A DNA stretch of 64,000 bases. Source: an uncultured Faecalibacterium sp. Lineage in GTDB: Bacteria; Bacillota; Clostridia; Oscillospirales; Ruminococcaceae. The translations under genes and the position numbers were made by a program. The stretch spans positions 19,856 through 83,855 of the forward strand of contig UQDV01000007.1 in assembly GCA_900539945.1 (NCBI GenBank), given 5' to 3'. The notes below the pieces were generated by a model. That model was given only the letters and a program-made list of their open reading frames with translations. It was not told the origin of the DNA and searched no databases. Shown here in pieces: positions 41,505 through 50,054 of the stretch (its first letter is position 1; each line of letters begins with the position of its first letter).

Positions 41505-42479
41505 TCATTCTCCTTTCGGTTCGGTTTCCGGTTCTTCCGGCACATCGGCGGTTTCCCCGGTCAGAGCCAGGAACACTTCCTCCAGGCTGCGGTTCTCCGC
41601 CGTCAGCTCCAGCACCGTGCACCCCGCCTCCGAAAGGGCGCAGGACACCTCGGCGCGGCGGTCGGTGGTGTCGGCAGTCTCCGCAGTAAAGGTCACCTCG
41701 CCGTCTGCTTCGCTGACCAGCTGCACCCCGGTAATACCCGGCACCGCTTCCACGACCGGCAGCACCGTATCGCTGCTGCCCAGCGCGGTAACACGCAGGC
41801 GGATGCCGGGGCTCAGCTTCTCACTCAGCTGCTCCGGAGTGCCCTCGGCCACTAACGCTCCCTTGGAGAGGATCAGCACCCGGCTGCACACCGCTTGCAC
41901 CTCGCTGAGGATGTGGCTGGACAGGATGACCGTGTGGGTCTTGCCCAGTTCCCGGATCAGTTTACGGATGCCGATGACCTGCGCCGGATCCAGGCCGACC
42001 GTGGGCTCATCCAGAATGATCAGCTGCGGGCTGCCCAGAAGAGCCTGCGCAATGCCCACGCGCTGGCGGTAGCCCTTGGACAGGCTGCGGATGAGCCGGG
42101 GCATCACCTGATCCAGCCCGGTGCGCCGGGCGGCCTGCTGCACCTGCTCGCGGCGCTGGGCTTTTTTGACCCCCTTGAGCTCGGCCGCAAAGTCCAGATA
42201 TTCCTGCACGGTCATTTCCGGGTACAGCGGCGGCTGCTCCGGCAGGTAGCCCACACAGGCTTTGGCCTGCTGCGCCTGCTCCGGCAGGGAAAAGCCTGCC
42301 ACCTTCACTTCCCCGCCGGTGGGGGCCAAGTAGCTGGTCAGGATGTTCATAATGGTGGATTTGCCCGCGCCGTTGGGGCCCAGCAGCCCATACACCTGCC
42401 CGTCCGCCACGGAAAAGGTCAGATCCCGGATGGCCGGATGGCTGCCGTAATTCTTGCTCAGATGCGATACTTCGACCAC
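41505..42479 (-). CDS. ABC transporter ATPase (GldA/CcmA-like)
   Basis: A 324-residue ATPase. Walker A is GPNGAGKS (34-41), the signature is LSKGYRQRVGIAQ, and Walker B LIILDEPTVGLDP. The C-terminal 100 residues form the extension common to ABC-2 exporters and end in a Glu/Pro-rich tail. Start is GTG 42479 with AAGGAG 9 nt upstream. First gene of the four-gene operon. A clear promoter could not be recognised. Confidence 0.93.
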   Translation of the reverse strand: MVEVSHLSKNYGSHPAIRDLTFSVADGQVYGLLGPNGAGKSTIMNILTSYLAPTGGEVKVAGFSLPEQAQQAKACVGYLPEQPPLYPEMTVQEYLDFAAELKGVKKAQRREQVQQAARRTGLDQVMPRLIRSLSKGYRQRVGIAQALLGSPQLIILDEPTVGLDPAQVIGIRKLIRELGKTHTVILSSHILSEVQAVCSRVLILSKGALVAEGTPEQLSEKLSPGIRLRVTALGSSDTVLPVVEAVPGITGVQLVSEADGEVTFTAETADTTDRRAEVSCALSEAGCTVLELTAENRSLEEVFLALTGETADVPEEPETEPKGE

Positions 42480-42590
42480 AGCAATACGCTCCTTCTCGGT
42501 TGATTGAATGCTGGTTTATTTTAGACGGAAATTGTGTTCAAATTGGGGCAAACCTGTGTGGAAAGCAAAAACAATTCCGCCCCGAAACGC

Positions 42591-42623
42591 AAAAAAGCGC
42601 CGCCTCCCGAAGGAGACGGCGCT
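42591..42623 (-). terminator. rpmE terminator
   Basis: AGCGCCGCCTCC and GGAGACGGCGCT form a stem with one mismatch and a CGAA-type loop; TTTTTT follows on the minus strand. Confidence 0.88.
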
Positions 42624-42637
42624 GGAAAAGCCTGTAA

Positions 42638-42841
42638 TTACTTATTACGGCCAAAGCGCTTGTTGAAGCGCTCAACACGTCCGCCGGTGTCGACCAGCTT
42701 CTGCTTGCCAGTGTAGAAGGGGTGGCACTTGGAGCAAACTTCGACGTGGATCTCGGGCTTGGTGGAACGAGTCTTGATCACGTTGCCGCATGCGCAGGTG
42801 ATGGTGCAGTCAACGTAATTCGGATGGATACCCTGTTTCAT
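42638..42841 (-). CDS. rpmE: 50S ribosomal protein L31, zinc-binding form
   Basis: A 67-residue protein with Cys16, Cys18, Cys36 and Cys39, the zinc-binding C+ type. Such forms are usually swapped for a C- paralogue under zinc shortage. GAGGTG precedes ATG 42841; a 24-residue extension into the leader is rejected. Monocistronic with its own promoter and terminator. Confidence 0.96.
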   Translation of the reverse strand: MKQGIHPNYVDCTITCACGNVIKTRSTKPEIHVEVCSKCHPFYTGKQKLVDTGGRVERFNKRFGRNK

Positions 42842-42957
42842 TCTTTTCACCTCATTTCTGGTTCTGACGTATCGGGGCCATATTATAATGTATGTGCCCA
42901 TCACAACCTTCAATATCGGCTACCCCCTCGAGCGGCCTTGGAAACGATTGCCTTACC

Positions 42958-42985
42958 ATTATAGCACTACTTTGCAAAAAAGCAA
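42958..42985 (-). promoter_or_regulatory. rpmE promoter
   Basis: Minus strand: TTGCTT (42985-42980), 16-bp spacer, extended TGC-TATAAT (42963-42958). The leader of about 110 nt has no obvious structure. Confidence 0.75.
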
Positions 42986-43045
42986 GAGGAAATTTTGGGT
43001 TTTCCCCTGTTTTTTGGGCAAGACCCCTTGTGGGGCAGTTGCCGC

Positions 43046-43804
43046 TCACCCCACCCGCTGCCGCTTATCCAGCCGCATCTTATCCGCGATCATGGCAATG
43101 AACTCGCTGTTGGTGGGCTTGCCGCGCAGGTTGTGGATGGTGTAGCCGAAGTAGCTGTTCAACGTGTCCACATCGCCCCGGTCCCATGCCACCTCGATGG
43201 CATGGCGGATGGCGCGCTCCACCCGGCTGGCGGTGGTGCCGTTGCGCTTGGCGATCTCCGGGTACAGGCGCTTGGTCACCGCGTTGATATACTCCGGCTC
43301 GTTCATCGTGAGCAGGATGGCGTCCCGCAGAAACTGGTAACCCTTGATGTGAGCGGGCACACCGATCTGGTGCAGGATCTCGGTCACGGTGAGCTCGTCG
43401 CTGTCCACGCTGGTGTGGAGCACCCGTTTTTCCTGTCCCAGAGCCACCTTGAGCACGCGGGATGCCAGCACGTTTTCGTCAAACGGCTTGACAAAGTAGT
43501 AGGCAAACCCTTCGTCCAGCAATTCCTGCACCATTTCTTCGCTCTGGAATGCACCGGTGACAAAAAAGGACGTGTGCCGCTCCCCGGCGGCATTGTAGCG
43601 CTGCTTGACCGCCAGTGCATCCAGCCCCGGCATAAAGGCGTCCAGCAGCACCACCTGCGGCCGGACGGACAGCATCTTCTGCAGGACCTTGTTCCCGTCC
43701 TTTTCCACGACCGTGACCTCCACGCCTTTCTGCTCCAGTGCTTCGCGGCAGGCCGCCGTGATCTGTGCCCCGGTATCCGACATCAAAAATCTCACTTTGT
43801 CCAT
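43046..43804 (-). CDS. spo0A: Sporulation response regulator Spo0A
   Basis: A 252-residue protein. The receiver domain has the phosphoacceptor Asp55 ([10 protein letters not shown]) and Lys in YYFVKPFD. The C-terminal Spo0A domain includes YLRDAILL-like [14 protein letters not shown] and the DNA-recognition helix [23 protein letters not shown], followed by [25 protein letters not shown]. All parts are full length. It follows spoIVB, the conserved order in endospore formers. The start [10 protein letters not shown] at 43804 has AGGGA upstream. Faecalibacterium-like hosts are not known to sporulate, so another regulatory role is possible. Confidence 0.96.
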   Translation of the reverse strand: MDKVRFLMSDTGAQITAACREALEQKGVEVTVVEKDGNKVLQKMLSVRPQVVLLDAFMPGLDALAVKQRYNAAGERHTSFFVTGAFQSEEMVQELLDEGFAYYFVKPFDENVLASRVLKVALGQEKRVLHTSVDSDELTVTEILHQIGVPAHIKGYQFLRDAILLTMNEPEYINAVTKRLYPEIAKRNGTTASRVERAIRHAIEVAWDRGDVDTLNSYFGYTIHNLRGKPTNSEFIAMIADKMRLDKRQRVG

Positions 43805-43943
43805 GGTTGTTCCCTCCAATGTGTGCAGTTCCCTTAACACCATGGATTTTACCATATTTTTCCATACAGTTCAACGGTTTTTTATGGCAAATTTTGGCAA
43901 AGAAAATCGAACCAGCCGCTTATTTTTCGCGTACAGTGGTTTT

Positions 43944-45167
43944 TCAGGCTGCGTGATCTGTTTTTGCCGCCTGCTGTGCCTGTTCCAGCATGGTCTGGGC
44001 AAAGATGCCGTAGCCCCGGGTAGGGTCGTTGACCAGCACATGGGTCACCGCGCCCACCAGCCGCCCGTTCTGCAGGATGGGGCTGCCGCTCATGCCCTGC
44101 ACGATGCCGCCGGTTTTGGCCAGGAGTGCCGGATCGTTCACCCGCAGGATCATATTCCGGCGGGGGTCGGCGTCGTTCACCTTCTCGATGCGCACTTTGT
44201 AGGCCCTGGGCGTCTCGCCCTCGGTGGTGGCCCAGATCTCCGCTTCGCCGGGCACCACCTCCTGTGCAAAGGCCAGCTCCCGCGTTTCGCCCGGCAGCGC
44301 GGTGCGCAGGGTGCCGTAGACACCGTTTGGTCCATTGATGCCAATGCTGCCCAGCGCATGGGTGCCAAGGAATTTTCCCTTCAGCTCCCCCGGACTGCCA
44401 ATGGTGCCGCTGGTGCAGCCCACAATGCTGCAGGCCACGATCTCGCCGCTGCGCAGGGCTACGCTTTCGCCGGTGTCGCTGTCGCTGATGGGGTGGCCCA
44501 GCCCGGCAAACACCCCCAGCTGCCGGTCCACAAAGGTCATGGTGCCCACCCCTGCGGAAGAATCCCGCACCCACATCCCGGCCCGCCACTGGGCGGAAGA
44601 GGCGTCCCACACCGGGGTCAGGCTGGTCTGCCGCTGTTCCCCGCTGCGGACGTACACCACCTCCACCGCGCTGCCCTGCGCCGCTTCCAGTGCCTGCTTC
44701 ACGGCGTCGTTGTCCTCGGTGGCCGTGCTGCCGATGCGGATAACCCGGTCCCCCAGACGCAGCCCGGCAGCCTTGGCCGGGTTTTCCGGCCCGGCGGCGG
44801 TGTTTACATCCGAAAATCCCACCACGAGAGCGCCTTCCGAGAACATCTTGACCCCGAAGGGCGTTCCGCACACAGTCACCGTCGGGCGCTCGGTGACCAC
44901 CGCACGGATGGTGCGCACCGGTAGCCAGCCGCCCAGCGCCAGCGTGACCTGATAACTTCCCACCGCCCGGGTGCTGGCCACGTTGCGGCTGCCCCGCCCC
45001 CGCAAGGGCTCCACCCAGGCAAAGCGCGGCAATTGCAGCGTCTGCCCGGGCTCCAGACAGATCTCCTCCGGCAGAGCATGCCACAGCCAGCCCAGCGCCG
45101 CCGCAGCCGCCACCAGCAGGTAGACAAGCCCCATCCGTACAAGGCGCACCAGCCCCGCTCTGTGCAT
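43944..45167 (-). CDS. spoIVB: SpoIVB-type PDZ serine peptidase
   Basis: A 407-residue S55 peptidase. An N-terminal membrane anchor (LVYLLVAAAAALGWLW) is followed by a PDZ domain near residues 110-180 (AGLRLGDRVIRIG) and the chymotrypsin-like SpoIVB domain. GHPI supplies the catalytic His and GMSGSPIL the Ser. In Bacillus it signals from forespore to mother cell by cleaving SpoIVFA. Motifs appear intact. Gap to spo0A is 139 bp. Confidence 0.94.
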   Translation of the reverse strand: MHRAGLVRLVRMGLVYLLVAAAAALGWLWHALPEEICLEPGQTLQLPRFAWVEPLRGRGSRNVASTRAVGSYQVTLALGGWLPVRTIRAVVTERPTVTVCGTPFGVKMFSEGALVVGFSDVNTAAGPENPAKAAGLRLGDRVIRIGSTATEDNDAVKQALEAAQGSAVEVVYVRSGEQRQTSLTPVWDASSAQWRAGMWVRDSSAGVGTMTFVDRQLGVFAGLGHPISDSDTGESVALRSGEIVACSIVGCTSGTIGSPGELKGKFLGTHALGSIGINGPNGVYGTLRTALPGETRELAFAQEVVPGEAEIWATTEGETPRAYKVRIEKVNDADPRRNMILRVNDPALLAKTGGIVQGMSGSPILQNGRLVGAVTHVLVNDPTRGYGIFAQTMLEQAQQAAKTDHAA

Positions 45168-45249
45168 ACGCAGTCCTCTCCTTTTTTGAAAAAATGTCTG
45201 CTATAGTATGCACCGGGCGGAGGCTGACTATAAATCCTTGCCGCGGCAA

Positions 45250-45278
45250 TTGACTTTTTGCGGCAGAATTGCTAAACT
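45250..45278 (+). promoter_or_regulatory. Promoter of tRNA-Leu (UAG)
   Basis: TTGACT (45250-45255), 17-bp spacer, TAAACT (45273-45278), ending 18 nt before the tRNA. Confidence 0.75.
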
Positions 45279-45296
45279 ATAGGAACCATCTATTTT

Positions 45297-45379
45297 GCGG
45301 GAGTGGCGGAATGGCAGACGCGCTGGTTTTAGGCACCAGTTCCCCGTGAGTGAGGGTTCGACCCCCTTCTCCCGCACCA
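45297..45379 (+). tRNA. tRNA-Leu (UAG)
   Basis: An 83-nt gene. GCGGGAG pairs with CTCCCGC, the anticodon stem-loop is CTGGT-TTTAGGC-ACCAG giving anticodon TAG, the class II variable arm and GGTTCGACCC T arm are present, and CCA is encoded. Confidence 0.95.
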
Positions 45380-45445
45380 ACTCACCTCCGGGCCCTTCCG
45401 TCCGGAGGTTCTGTTTTATCCCGACGCCGTCCAAAGAAGGATCTC

Positions 45446-45673
45446 ATGGTCTACACCATCGGTGAAATGGCAAAGATGCTGGGCGTTCCGGCATCCACCC
45501 TGCGCTACTATGACAAGGAAGGTCTGCTGCCCTTTGTGGCGCGGTCATCCGGCGGCATCCGCCAGTTCCGCGAAAGCGACATCGAGTGGCTGCGGGTGAT
45601 CGGCTGCATGAAAAAAGCCGGTATGTCCATCAAGGACATCCGGCAGGAACTGAAGCAGCAGCCGGAGGGCTGA
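45446..45673 (+). CDS. Minimal MerR-type DNA-binding protein
   Basis: A 75-residue protein that is only the winged-helix domain of a MerR regulator: YTIGEMAKMLGVPASTLRYYDKEGLLPF, then GGIRQFRESDIEWLRVIGCMKKAGMSIKDI. Full MerR proteins add a dimerization coiled coil and often an effector domain of 50-200 residues; here a stop follows QELKQQPEG. AAGGA lies 7 nt upstream of the ATG. It begins 66 nt after tRNA-Leu with no terminator between, so it may share the tRNA promoter. It could be a truncated gene or a functional mini-regulator. Confidence 0.8.
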   Translation: MVYTIGEMAKMLGVPASTLRYYDKEGLLPFVARSSGGIRQFRESDIEWLRVIGCMKKAGMSIKDIRQELKQQPEG

Positions 45674-45680
45674 GCCCTTC

Positions 45681-46253
45681 TCAGTGCCAGAACACGATGC
45701 CCAGTACGGCAGAAAGCAGGATCATCCCAATGGGGGATGGTGCTTTCTGCCGTATTTTTTTGTACCCGCAGTGCACCAGCCCCAGCAGCACAAACACCGC
45801 AATGGCCCGGCCATCCGGTGCAAAGCCGCCCGCCGGGCCGGCCGTATAGCCGCCCAGCGTGGAAAGGCCCATCGTGACCGCCGTGGCCAGGATCATGGCC
45901 ACCACACAGGGGCGCACCCCGTCCAGCACTGCCTGTACCCCGGCGTACCGGAGCACGCTGCGCAGCACCGCCGCCACCAGCAGGATGATGACAAAGGACG
46001 GCAGCACCACGCCCAGCGTAGCCACCAGTGCCCCCGGCAGCCCGGCCTGCGACGAACCGATGAAGGTGGCCATGTTCACGGCCAGCGGCCCCGGGGTGGA
46101 CTCCGACACCGCAATAAAACTCAGGAATTCGCTCTCGGTGAGCCAGCCGTGGCCCAGCACCACCTCCCGCACCAGCGAGATCATGCCGTAACCGCCGCCA
46201 AAAGACAGGGTTCCGATCATCAAAAAGTTCCAGAACAGGGTCAGACAGATCAT
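45681..46253 (-). CDS. Chromate transporter-like half protein, second cistron
   Basis: A 190-residue CHR-family half transporter with the motif GTLSFGGGYGMISLVREVVLGHGWLTESEFLSFIAVSESTPGPLAVN. About six membrane segments. The ATG overlaps the stop of the companion gene as ATGA, so the two halves are co-translated and presumably form an antiparallel heterodimer. Substrate may be chromate, sulfate or another anion; in gut anaerobes chromate is not certain. Confidence 0.9.
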   Translation of the reverse strand: MICLTLFWNFLMIGTLSFGGGYGMISLVREVVLGHGWLTESEFLSFIAVSESTPGPLAVNMATFIGSSQAGLPGALVATLGVVLPSFVIILLVAAVLRSVLRYAGVQAVLDGVRPCVVAMILATAVTMGLSTLGGYTAGPAGGFAPDGRAIAVFVLLGLVHCGYKKIRQKAPSPIGMILLSAVLGIVFWH

Positions 46254-46828
46254 TTTGCACCCGCCTCCTTCCGCAGCTGCTGCACCCCGTACACCGCAAG
46301 GCCCGCCGCCCCGCTGAGCAGAATGTAGAAGATGGACGAGAAGGACACCGCCAGCACCGAGCAGCTCACCATGGCCAGCAGCACCGCCGCCAGGACCGCC
46401 CGGCTGAAGGCATCCTTTTTCAGGTTCTTCAGCATCTTAAACCCCGCCGAGAGCACTAAGTAGACCACGCACACCTGAATGCCCCGGAACGCGCTGGACA
46501 CCACCGACAGCTGCAAAAACTGGTCAAAGAACAGTGAGATGGCATAGATGACCGCAAAAGACGGCAGACACACCGCCAGCGTGGAAGCCGCTGCGCCGGG
46601 CACCCCCTCGAGCTTGTAGCCGATGTAAGTGGCACTGTTCACCGCCATGGGGCCGGGGGTAGATTCCGCAATGGCCACCATGTCCAAAAACTCTTCCCGG
46701 GTGACCCACTGCTTTTCTTCCACGAATTCATGTTCCAGCAGGGCCACCATGGCATAGCCGCCGCCAAAGGTAAACGCGCCAATTTTAAAAAATGTCGCAA
46801 AAAGCGCCCGCGTTCTGGTCTGTTTCAT
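46250..46828 (-). CDS. Chromate transporter-like half protein, first cistron
   Basis: A 192-residue CHR-family half transporter. The N-terminal motif is GAFTFGGGYAMVALLEHEFVEEKQWVTREEFLDMVAIAESTPGPMAVN. About six membrane segments. Start MKQTRTRALF at 46828 has GAGGTG 7 nt upstream. It pairs with the overlapping second half downstream. Confidence 0.9.
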   Translation of the reverse strand: MKQTRTRALFATFFKIGAFTFGGGYAMVALLEHEFVEEKQWVTREEFLDMVAIAESTPGPMAVNSATYIGYKLEGVPGAAASTLAVCLPSFAVIYAISLFFDQFLQLSVVSSAFRGIQVCVVYLVLSAGFKMLKNLKKDAFSRAVLAAVLLAMVSCSVLAVSFSSIFYILLSGAAGLAVYGVQQLRKEAGAK

Positions 46829-46907
46829 GTCTGTCACCTCTCCGGCCCCCATTCTAACACAGCTCCCTGCAAAAGAAAAGAGATCAGCGCAACGCAGCGG
46901 CGCAGGC

Positions 46908-46936
46908 TTGCATCCTGCGCGCGACTGTGGTATGCT
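46908..46936 (+). promoter_or_regulatory. Promoter of the TPP riboswitch operon
   Basis: TTGCAT (46908-46913), 17-bp spacer, TATGCT (46931-46936), directly before the riboswitch. Confidence 0.75.
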
Positions 46937-46949
46937 TGATGCCAGAAAA

Positions 46950-47036
46950 AAGGGAGTCCGCGCAAAGCGGGCTGAGAGTGGGCTGCATCGCCCTGACCTG
47001 TGACCTGATTTGGATCATGCCAACGTAGGGAGATCA
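46950..47036 (+). promoter_or_regulatory. TPP riboswitch (THI element)
   Basis: The conserved sequences are in order: GGGAGTCC, GGGCTGAGAG, GACCTGTGACCTGATTTGGATCATGCCAACGTAGGGA parts (read as ACCTGAT, GATCATGCCAACG and TAGGGA). It precedes thiD-tenA and lowers their expression when thiamine pyrophosphate is bound. Confidence 0.95.
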
Positions 47037-47051
47037 TGTTCTGTGATTTTG

Positions 47052-47088
47052 TGCGGAGCTGCCCCCTGCCGGGCATCTCCGCATTTTT
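47052..47088 (+). terminator. Riboswitch-controlled terminator
   Basis: TGCGGAG (47052-47058) pairs with CTCCGCA (47077-47083) with an inner GCCC/GGGC stem, then TTTTT. It lies between the aptamer and thiD, so control is by transcription termination. Confidence 0.88.
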
Positions 47089-47109
47089 ATTGTAAGGGAG
47101 TTTTACTGT

Positions 47110-47910
47110 ATGAAAACTGCTTTGACCATTGCCGGCAGCGATTCCAGCGGCGGTGCCGGCATCCAGGCCGACATCAAGACCATGACTGCCAACGGCGTGT
47201 TTGCCATGAGCGCCATCACCGCCCTGACGGCCCAGAACACCACCGGTGTCACCGATATCTTTGAGACCACGCCCCGCTTTCTGGCAGAGCAGCTGGATGC
47301 CATCTTCACCGACATCTACCCGGATGCCGTCAAGATCGGAATGGTGAGCTCTGCCGAGCTCATCGACACCATTGCCGAAAAGCTGCATGCTTACGAGGCA
47401 AAGCACATCGTGGTGGATCCTGTGATGGTGGCCACTTCCGGCTCCAAACTGCTGCGGGACGACGCTGTGCAGGCCCTGACCGCCAAGCTGCTGCCCATGG
47501 CCGAGGTGCTCACCCCCAACATCCCGGAGGCTGAGATCCTGTCCGGCATGACCATTTCCGACGCCGCCGGCATGGAGGCCGCCGCAAAGGCCATCAGCGA
47601 AAAGTATGGCTGCGCCGTGCTGTGCAAGGGCGGCCACCAGATCAACGACGCCGACGACCTGCTGTGGCGCAGCGGCACCGGCAAATGGTTCCACGGCAAA
47701 CGCATCGCCAACCCCAACACCCACGGCACCGGCTGCACCCTGTCCAGCGCCATTGCCTCCAATCTGGCCAAAGGCTGCGATCTGGACACCTCGGTGGAGC
47801 GGGCCAAGGCCTACATTTCCGGCTGCCTGTCCGCCATGCTGGATCTGGGCCACGGCTCCGGCCCCATGGATCATATGTTTGCTCTGAAGGGAGAGTTTGT
47901 GGATGGCTGA
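47110..47910 (+). CDS. thiD: Hydroxymethylpyrimidine/phosphomethylpyrimidine kinase
   Basis: A 266-residue ribokinase-fold enzyme phosphorylating HMP and HMP-P for thiamine. AGSDSSGGAGIQADIKT at the N-terminus and GTGCTLSSAIASNLAKG near the C-terminus, with the anion-hole and catalytic Cys/Asp region, are typical ThiD. AAGGGAG precedes ATG 47110. It is under the TPP riboswitch and overlaps tenA. Confidence 0.96.
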   Translation: MKTALTIAGSDSSGGAGIQADIKTMTANGVFAMSAITALTAQNTTGVTDIFETTPRFLAEQLDAIFTDIYPDAVKIGMVSSAELIDTIAEKLHAYEAKHIVVDPVMVATSGSKLLRDDAVQALTAKLLPMAEVLTPNIPEAEILSGMTISDAAGMEAAAKAISEKYGCAVLCKGGHQINDADDLLWRSGTGKWFHGKRIANPNTHGTGCTLSSAIASNLAKGCDLDTSVERAKAYISGCLSAMLDLGHGSGPMDHMFALKGEFVDG

Positions 47911-48580
47911 GATGCCTTTTGTTTCCTCCCTGGTGCAGGAGGATCTGCCGGTGTGGCAGCAGTGCCTGGACACCGAATTCCTGCGCAGGATGGAGGACGG
48001 CACTCTGGACGAAGCCTGCTTCAAGGGTTACATTGTGGAGGACAGTCTTTACCTGCGGGAATACGCCAAGGTGTTTGCCTGGGGCATGACCAAGGCCCGC
48101 ACCATGGAGACGCTGCGCAATTACTACTCCCTGCTGGGCTTTGTGCAGGAGAGCGAGGATGTGACCCGTCTGCACTATCTGGAGCAGTTTGGCCTGTCGG
48201 AAGCCGACTTGCAGGCCTTGCCCCTGCGGCCGGAAAACCGCGCCTATGTGGACTGCATGATCAACGCCGCAAAAAACGGCGAGGGAGAGGCCGAATGCAT
48301 CATGGCCTGCCTGCCCTGCATGCTGAGCTACGGCTGGATCTTCCAGAAAATGCTGGATCGCTCCCCTGCCGTGCGGGACACCCTCTACGGCCCGCTGGTG
48401 CAGGACTACGCCGGTCCCGGCTATGCGGACGCCTGCCGCGCCTGGGCCGCCTATGCGGAAAAGGTGTGCACCGGCCTGTCGCCGGAGCGCGCAGCCCGCT
48501 GCCGCGCCATCTTCCACGACTGCTCGGTGCATGAGCTGCATTTCTGGGAAATGTCGGCCAAGCCCCGCACGGATCTCTGA
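47903..48580 (+). CDS. tenA: TenA-family aminopyrimidine hydrolase/thiaminase II
   Basis: A 225-residue TenA protein. It begins MAEMPFVSSLVQEDLPVWQQCL, and the catalytic Cys segment is IMACLPCMLSYGWI; NYYSLLGFVQESED and the late Glu region fit the all-helical fold. Such enzymes salvage the HMP moiety from degraded thiamine. ATG 47903 overlaps the thiD stop by 8 nt, with GGGAGAG upstream. No other thiamine-biosynthesis genes are beside it, so the operon serves salvage. Confidence 0.93.
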   Translation: MAEMPFVSSLVQEDLPVWQQCLDTEFLRRMEDGTLDEACFKGYIVEDSLYLREYAKVFAWGMTKARTMETLRNYYSLLGFVQESEDVTRLHYLEQFGLSEADLQALPLRPENRAYVDCMINAAKNGEGEAECIMACLPCMLSYGWIFQKMLDRSPAVRDTLYGPLVQDYAGPGYADACRAWAAYAEKVCTGLSPERAARCRAIFHDCSVHELHFWEMSAKPRTDL

Positions 48581-48591
48581 TTTTTCTGCAT

Positions 48592-48645
48592 TTACGGCTG
48601 CTGCGCCGCTCCGGGCACCCCGGGCGGGCGGCGGCCGTTTATTTT
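48592..48645 (+). terminator. Probable terminator of thiD-tenA
   Basis: A GC-rich imperfect hairpin (ACGGC at the 5' base, GCCGT at the 3' base, with an inner CCGGG-CAC-CCCGG) followed by TTATTTT. Confidence 0.6.
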
Positions 48646-48649
48646 GCGG

Positions 48650-48678
48650 TTGCAATTTGCGGCATGGTTTTTTATAAT
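48650..48678 (+). promoter_or_regulatory. Promoter of the unknown gene-dnaD-dnaI operon
   Basis: TTGCAA (48650-48655), 17-bp spacer, perfect TATAAT (48673-48678). Confidence 0.8.
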
Positions 48679-48732
48679 AGAAGTAATTGTGCGGCGGCTG
48701 TGAGCCCTGCACCGGAAAGGACCTTTGCAACC

Positions 48733-49116
48733 ATGATCTTTGTGCCCCTGCTGCATTACTTCAAGTGCAAGAACACCTACAGCGGCAACGAATACGGCCT
48801 GCGCTATCGACTCACCCCGGGCAAGCGCAGCGTGCCGGACCCGGAGGGCGGCGAGGGTGCCGTGAAGGAGGAGAGCATCCTGACGGTGGACTACTGGCCG
48901 GACCCCTGGACGCTGGAAATGACCGACCCGGCCCTGCGCCGACAGGAAATTTTTCCGCTGACCGACGAGGGCCGCGCCGCCGCCGCAAGCTGTCTGGAGG
49001 ACGCCTTCAACGCCGACCCGGAACGCTGGAAGAACTGCCCCGACATGATGGACTGCGACCCCTGGACGCCGCCCGCACCGGAACCCGAAGAAGAAGCAGA
49101 GACGAGGAACGCATGA
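48733..49116 (+). CDS. Hypothetical protein preceding dnaD
   Basis: A 127-residue protein, MIFVPLLHYFKCKNTYSGNEYGLRYRLTPGKR at its start, read here in two parts. It ends in an acidic, proline-rich tail (WTPPAPEPEEEAETRNA). The core looks folded with several Trp and Tyr residues, but I do not recognise a domain; no signal peptide or membrane helix. Its TGA overlaps the dnaD-like ATG (ATGA), so a replication-linked role is suggested by context only. Confidence 0.75.
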   Translation: MIFVPLLHYFKCKNTYSGNEYGLRYRLTPGKRSVPDPEGGEGAVKEESILTVDYWPDPWTLEMTDPALRRQEIFPLTDEGRAAAASCLEDAFNADPERWKNCPDMMDCDPWTPPAPEPEEEAETRNA

Positions 49117-50039
49117 TCTACCGTTTGAAAGAACTCCAAGGCGATACCATCGCGGTGCCGCAGCTGGTATTTTCCAAGCTGGGCATCGCCGAAGAATACA
49201 ACGTCCGGGTGGCTTTGTATGTGCTGGCCACCGGCATCACCGACCCGGACAAGATCTGCGCAGACCTCAAGCTGCGCAGCCGCATCAGCGCCGAAAGTGC
49301 CCTGTCTTTCTGGGCCGGTGCCGGGCTGCTGGAACGCTACGAGGAAAACGCGGCCCCGGGTGCCGAGCCCAGTGCCCCCGCCCCCATGACCTGGGCCGAG
49401 ATCGCCGCCGCCAGCCGCACCGACCCCATGATCTCCAGCCTGATCGACTGCGCCCAGACCGGCTTTGCCCGCCCGCTGACCCACCGCGAGATGGAAAAAC
49501 TGGTGAACCTGTATGTGCAGGAGGGTTTTGCGCCGGAGACCGTGATGCTGTGCGTGGCCTATGTGGCCAGCTGCGGCAAGCGCACCATGGCTGCCGTGGT
49601 GCATGAGCTGAAGGTCTGGCGCACCGAGGGCGTGGAGACCGGCGAGCAGGCCGACGCCCACCTCAAGCTGCTGGCCCTGCGCCGGAGCCGGGAGCAGTAC
49701 GTCAGCGGCCTGCTGGGCATCTCCACCGACGAGCTCACCCTGGGCGGCCGTAAGGCCATTGCCCGCTGGTACGAGGTGTACGGCTACGATGACGCCATGG
49801 TACAGGAAGCTGCTGTGCAGGCAGGCCCAAAGCGGGACCTGTGGTACTGGAACAGCATCCTGAAAACCTGGAACGCCAAGGGCCTGCGCACCATCCACGA
49901 TGTGCGGGGCCCGGTGGCCGACGCCGGAGCCAGCCGGAACATCCGGGTGGACCGTGAAGCCCCCAGCGGCAACGATTTTCTGGGCAGCAGCAGCCTTTCT
50001 GCGTCGCTCAACCGGCTCAAAAAGCGCTCCAACACATAA
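49113..50039 (+). CDS. DnaD-domain replication protein
   Basis: A 308-residue protein with an N-terminal winged-helix-like part (residues 1-75, VFSKLGIAEEYNVRVALYVLA) and two DnaD-type C-terminal domains: PLTHREMEKLVNLYVQEGFAPETVMLCVAY near residue 130 and RKAIARWYEVYGYDDAMVQEAA near residue 215. DnaD helps load the replicative helicase in Firmicutes. It is joined to the next gene, a DnaI/DnaC-like loader, with a 15-bp gap. Confidence 0.88.
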   Translation: MIYRLKELQGDTIAVPQLVFSKLGIAEEYNVRVALYVLATGITDPDKICADLKLRSRISAESALSFWAGAGLLERYEENAAPGAEPSAPAPMTWAEIAAASRTDPMISSLIDCAQTGFARPLTHREMEKLVNLYVQEGFAPETVMLCVAYVASCGKRTMAAVVHELKVWRTEGVETGEQADAHLKLLALRRSREQYVSGLLGISTDELTLGGRKAIARWYEVYGYDDAMVQEAAVQAGPKRDLWYWNSILKTWNAKGLRTIHDVRGPVADAGASRNIRVDREAPSGNDFLGSSSLSASLNRLKKRSNT

Positions 50040-50054
50040 CACGAGGTTACCCAT

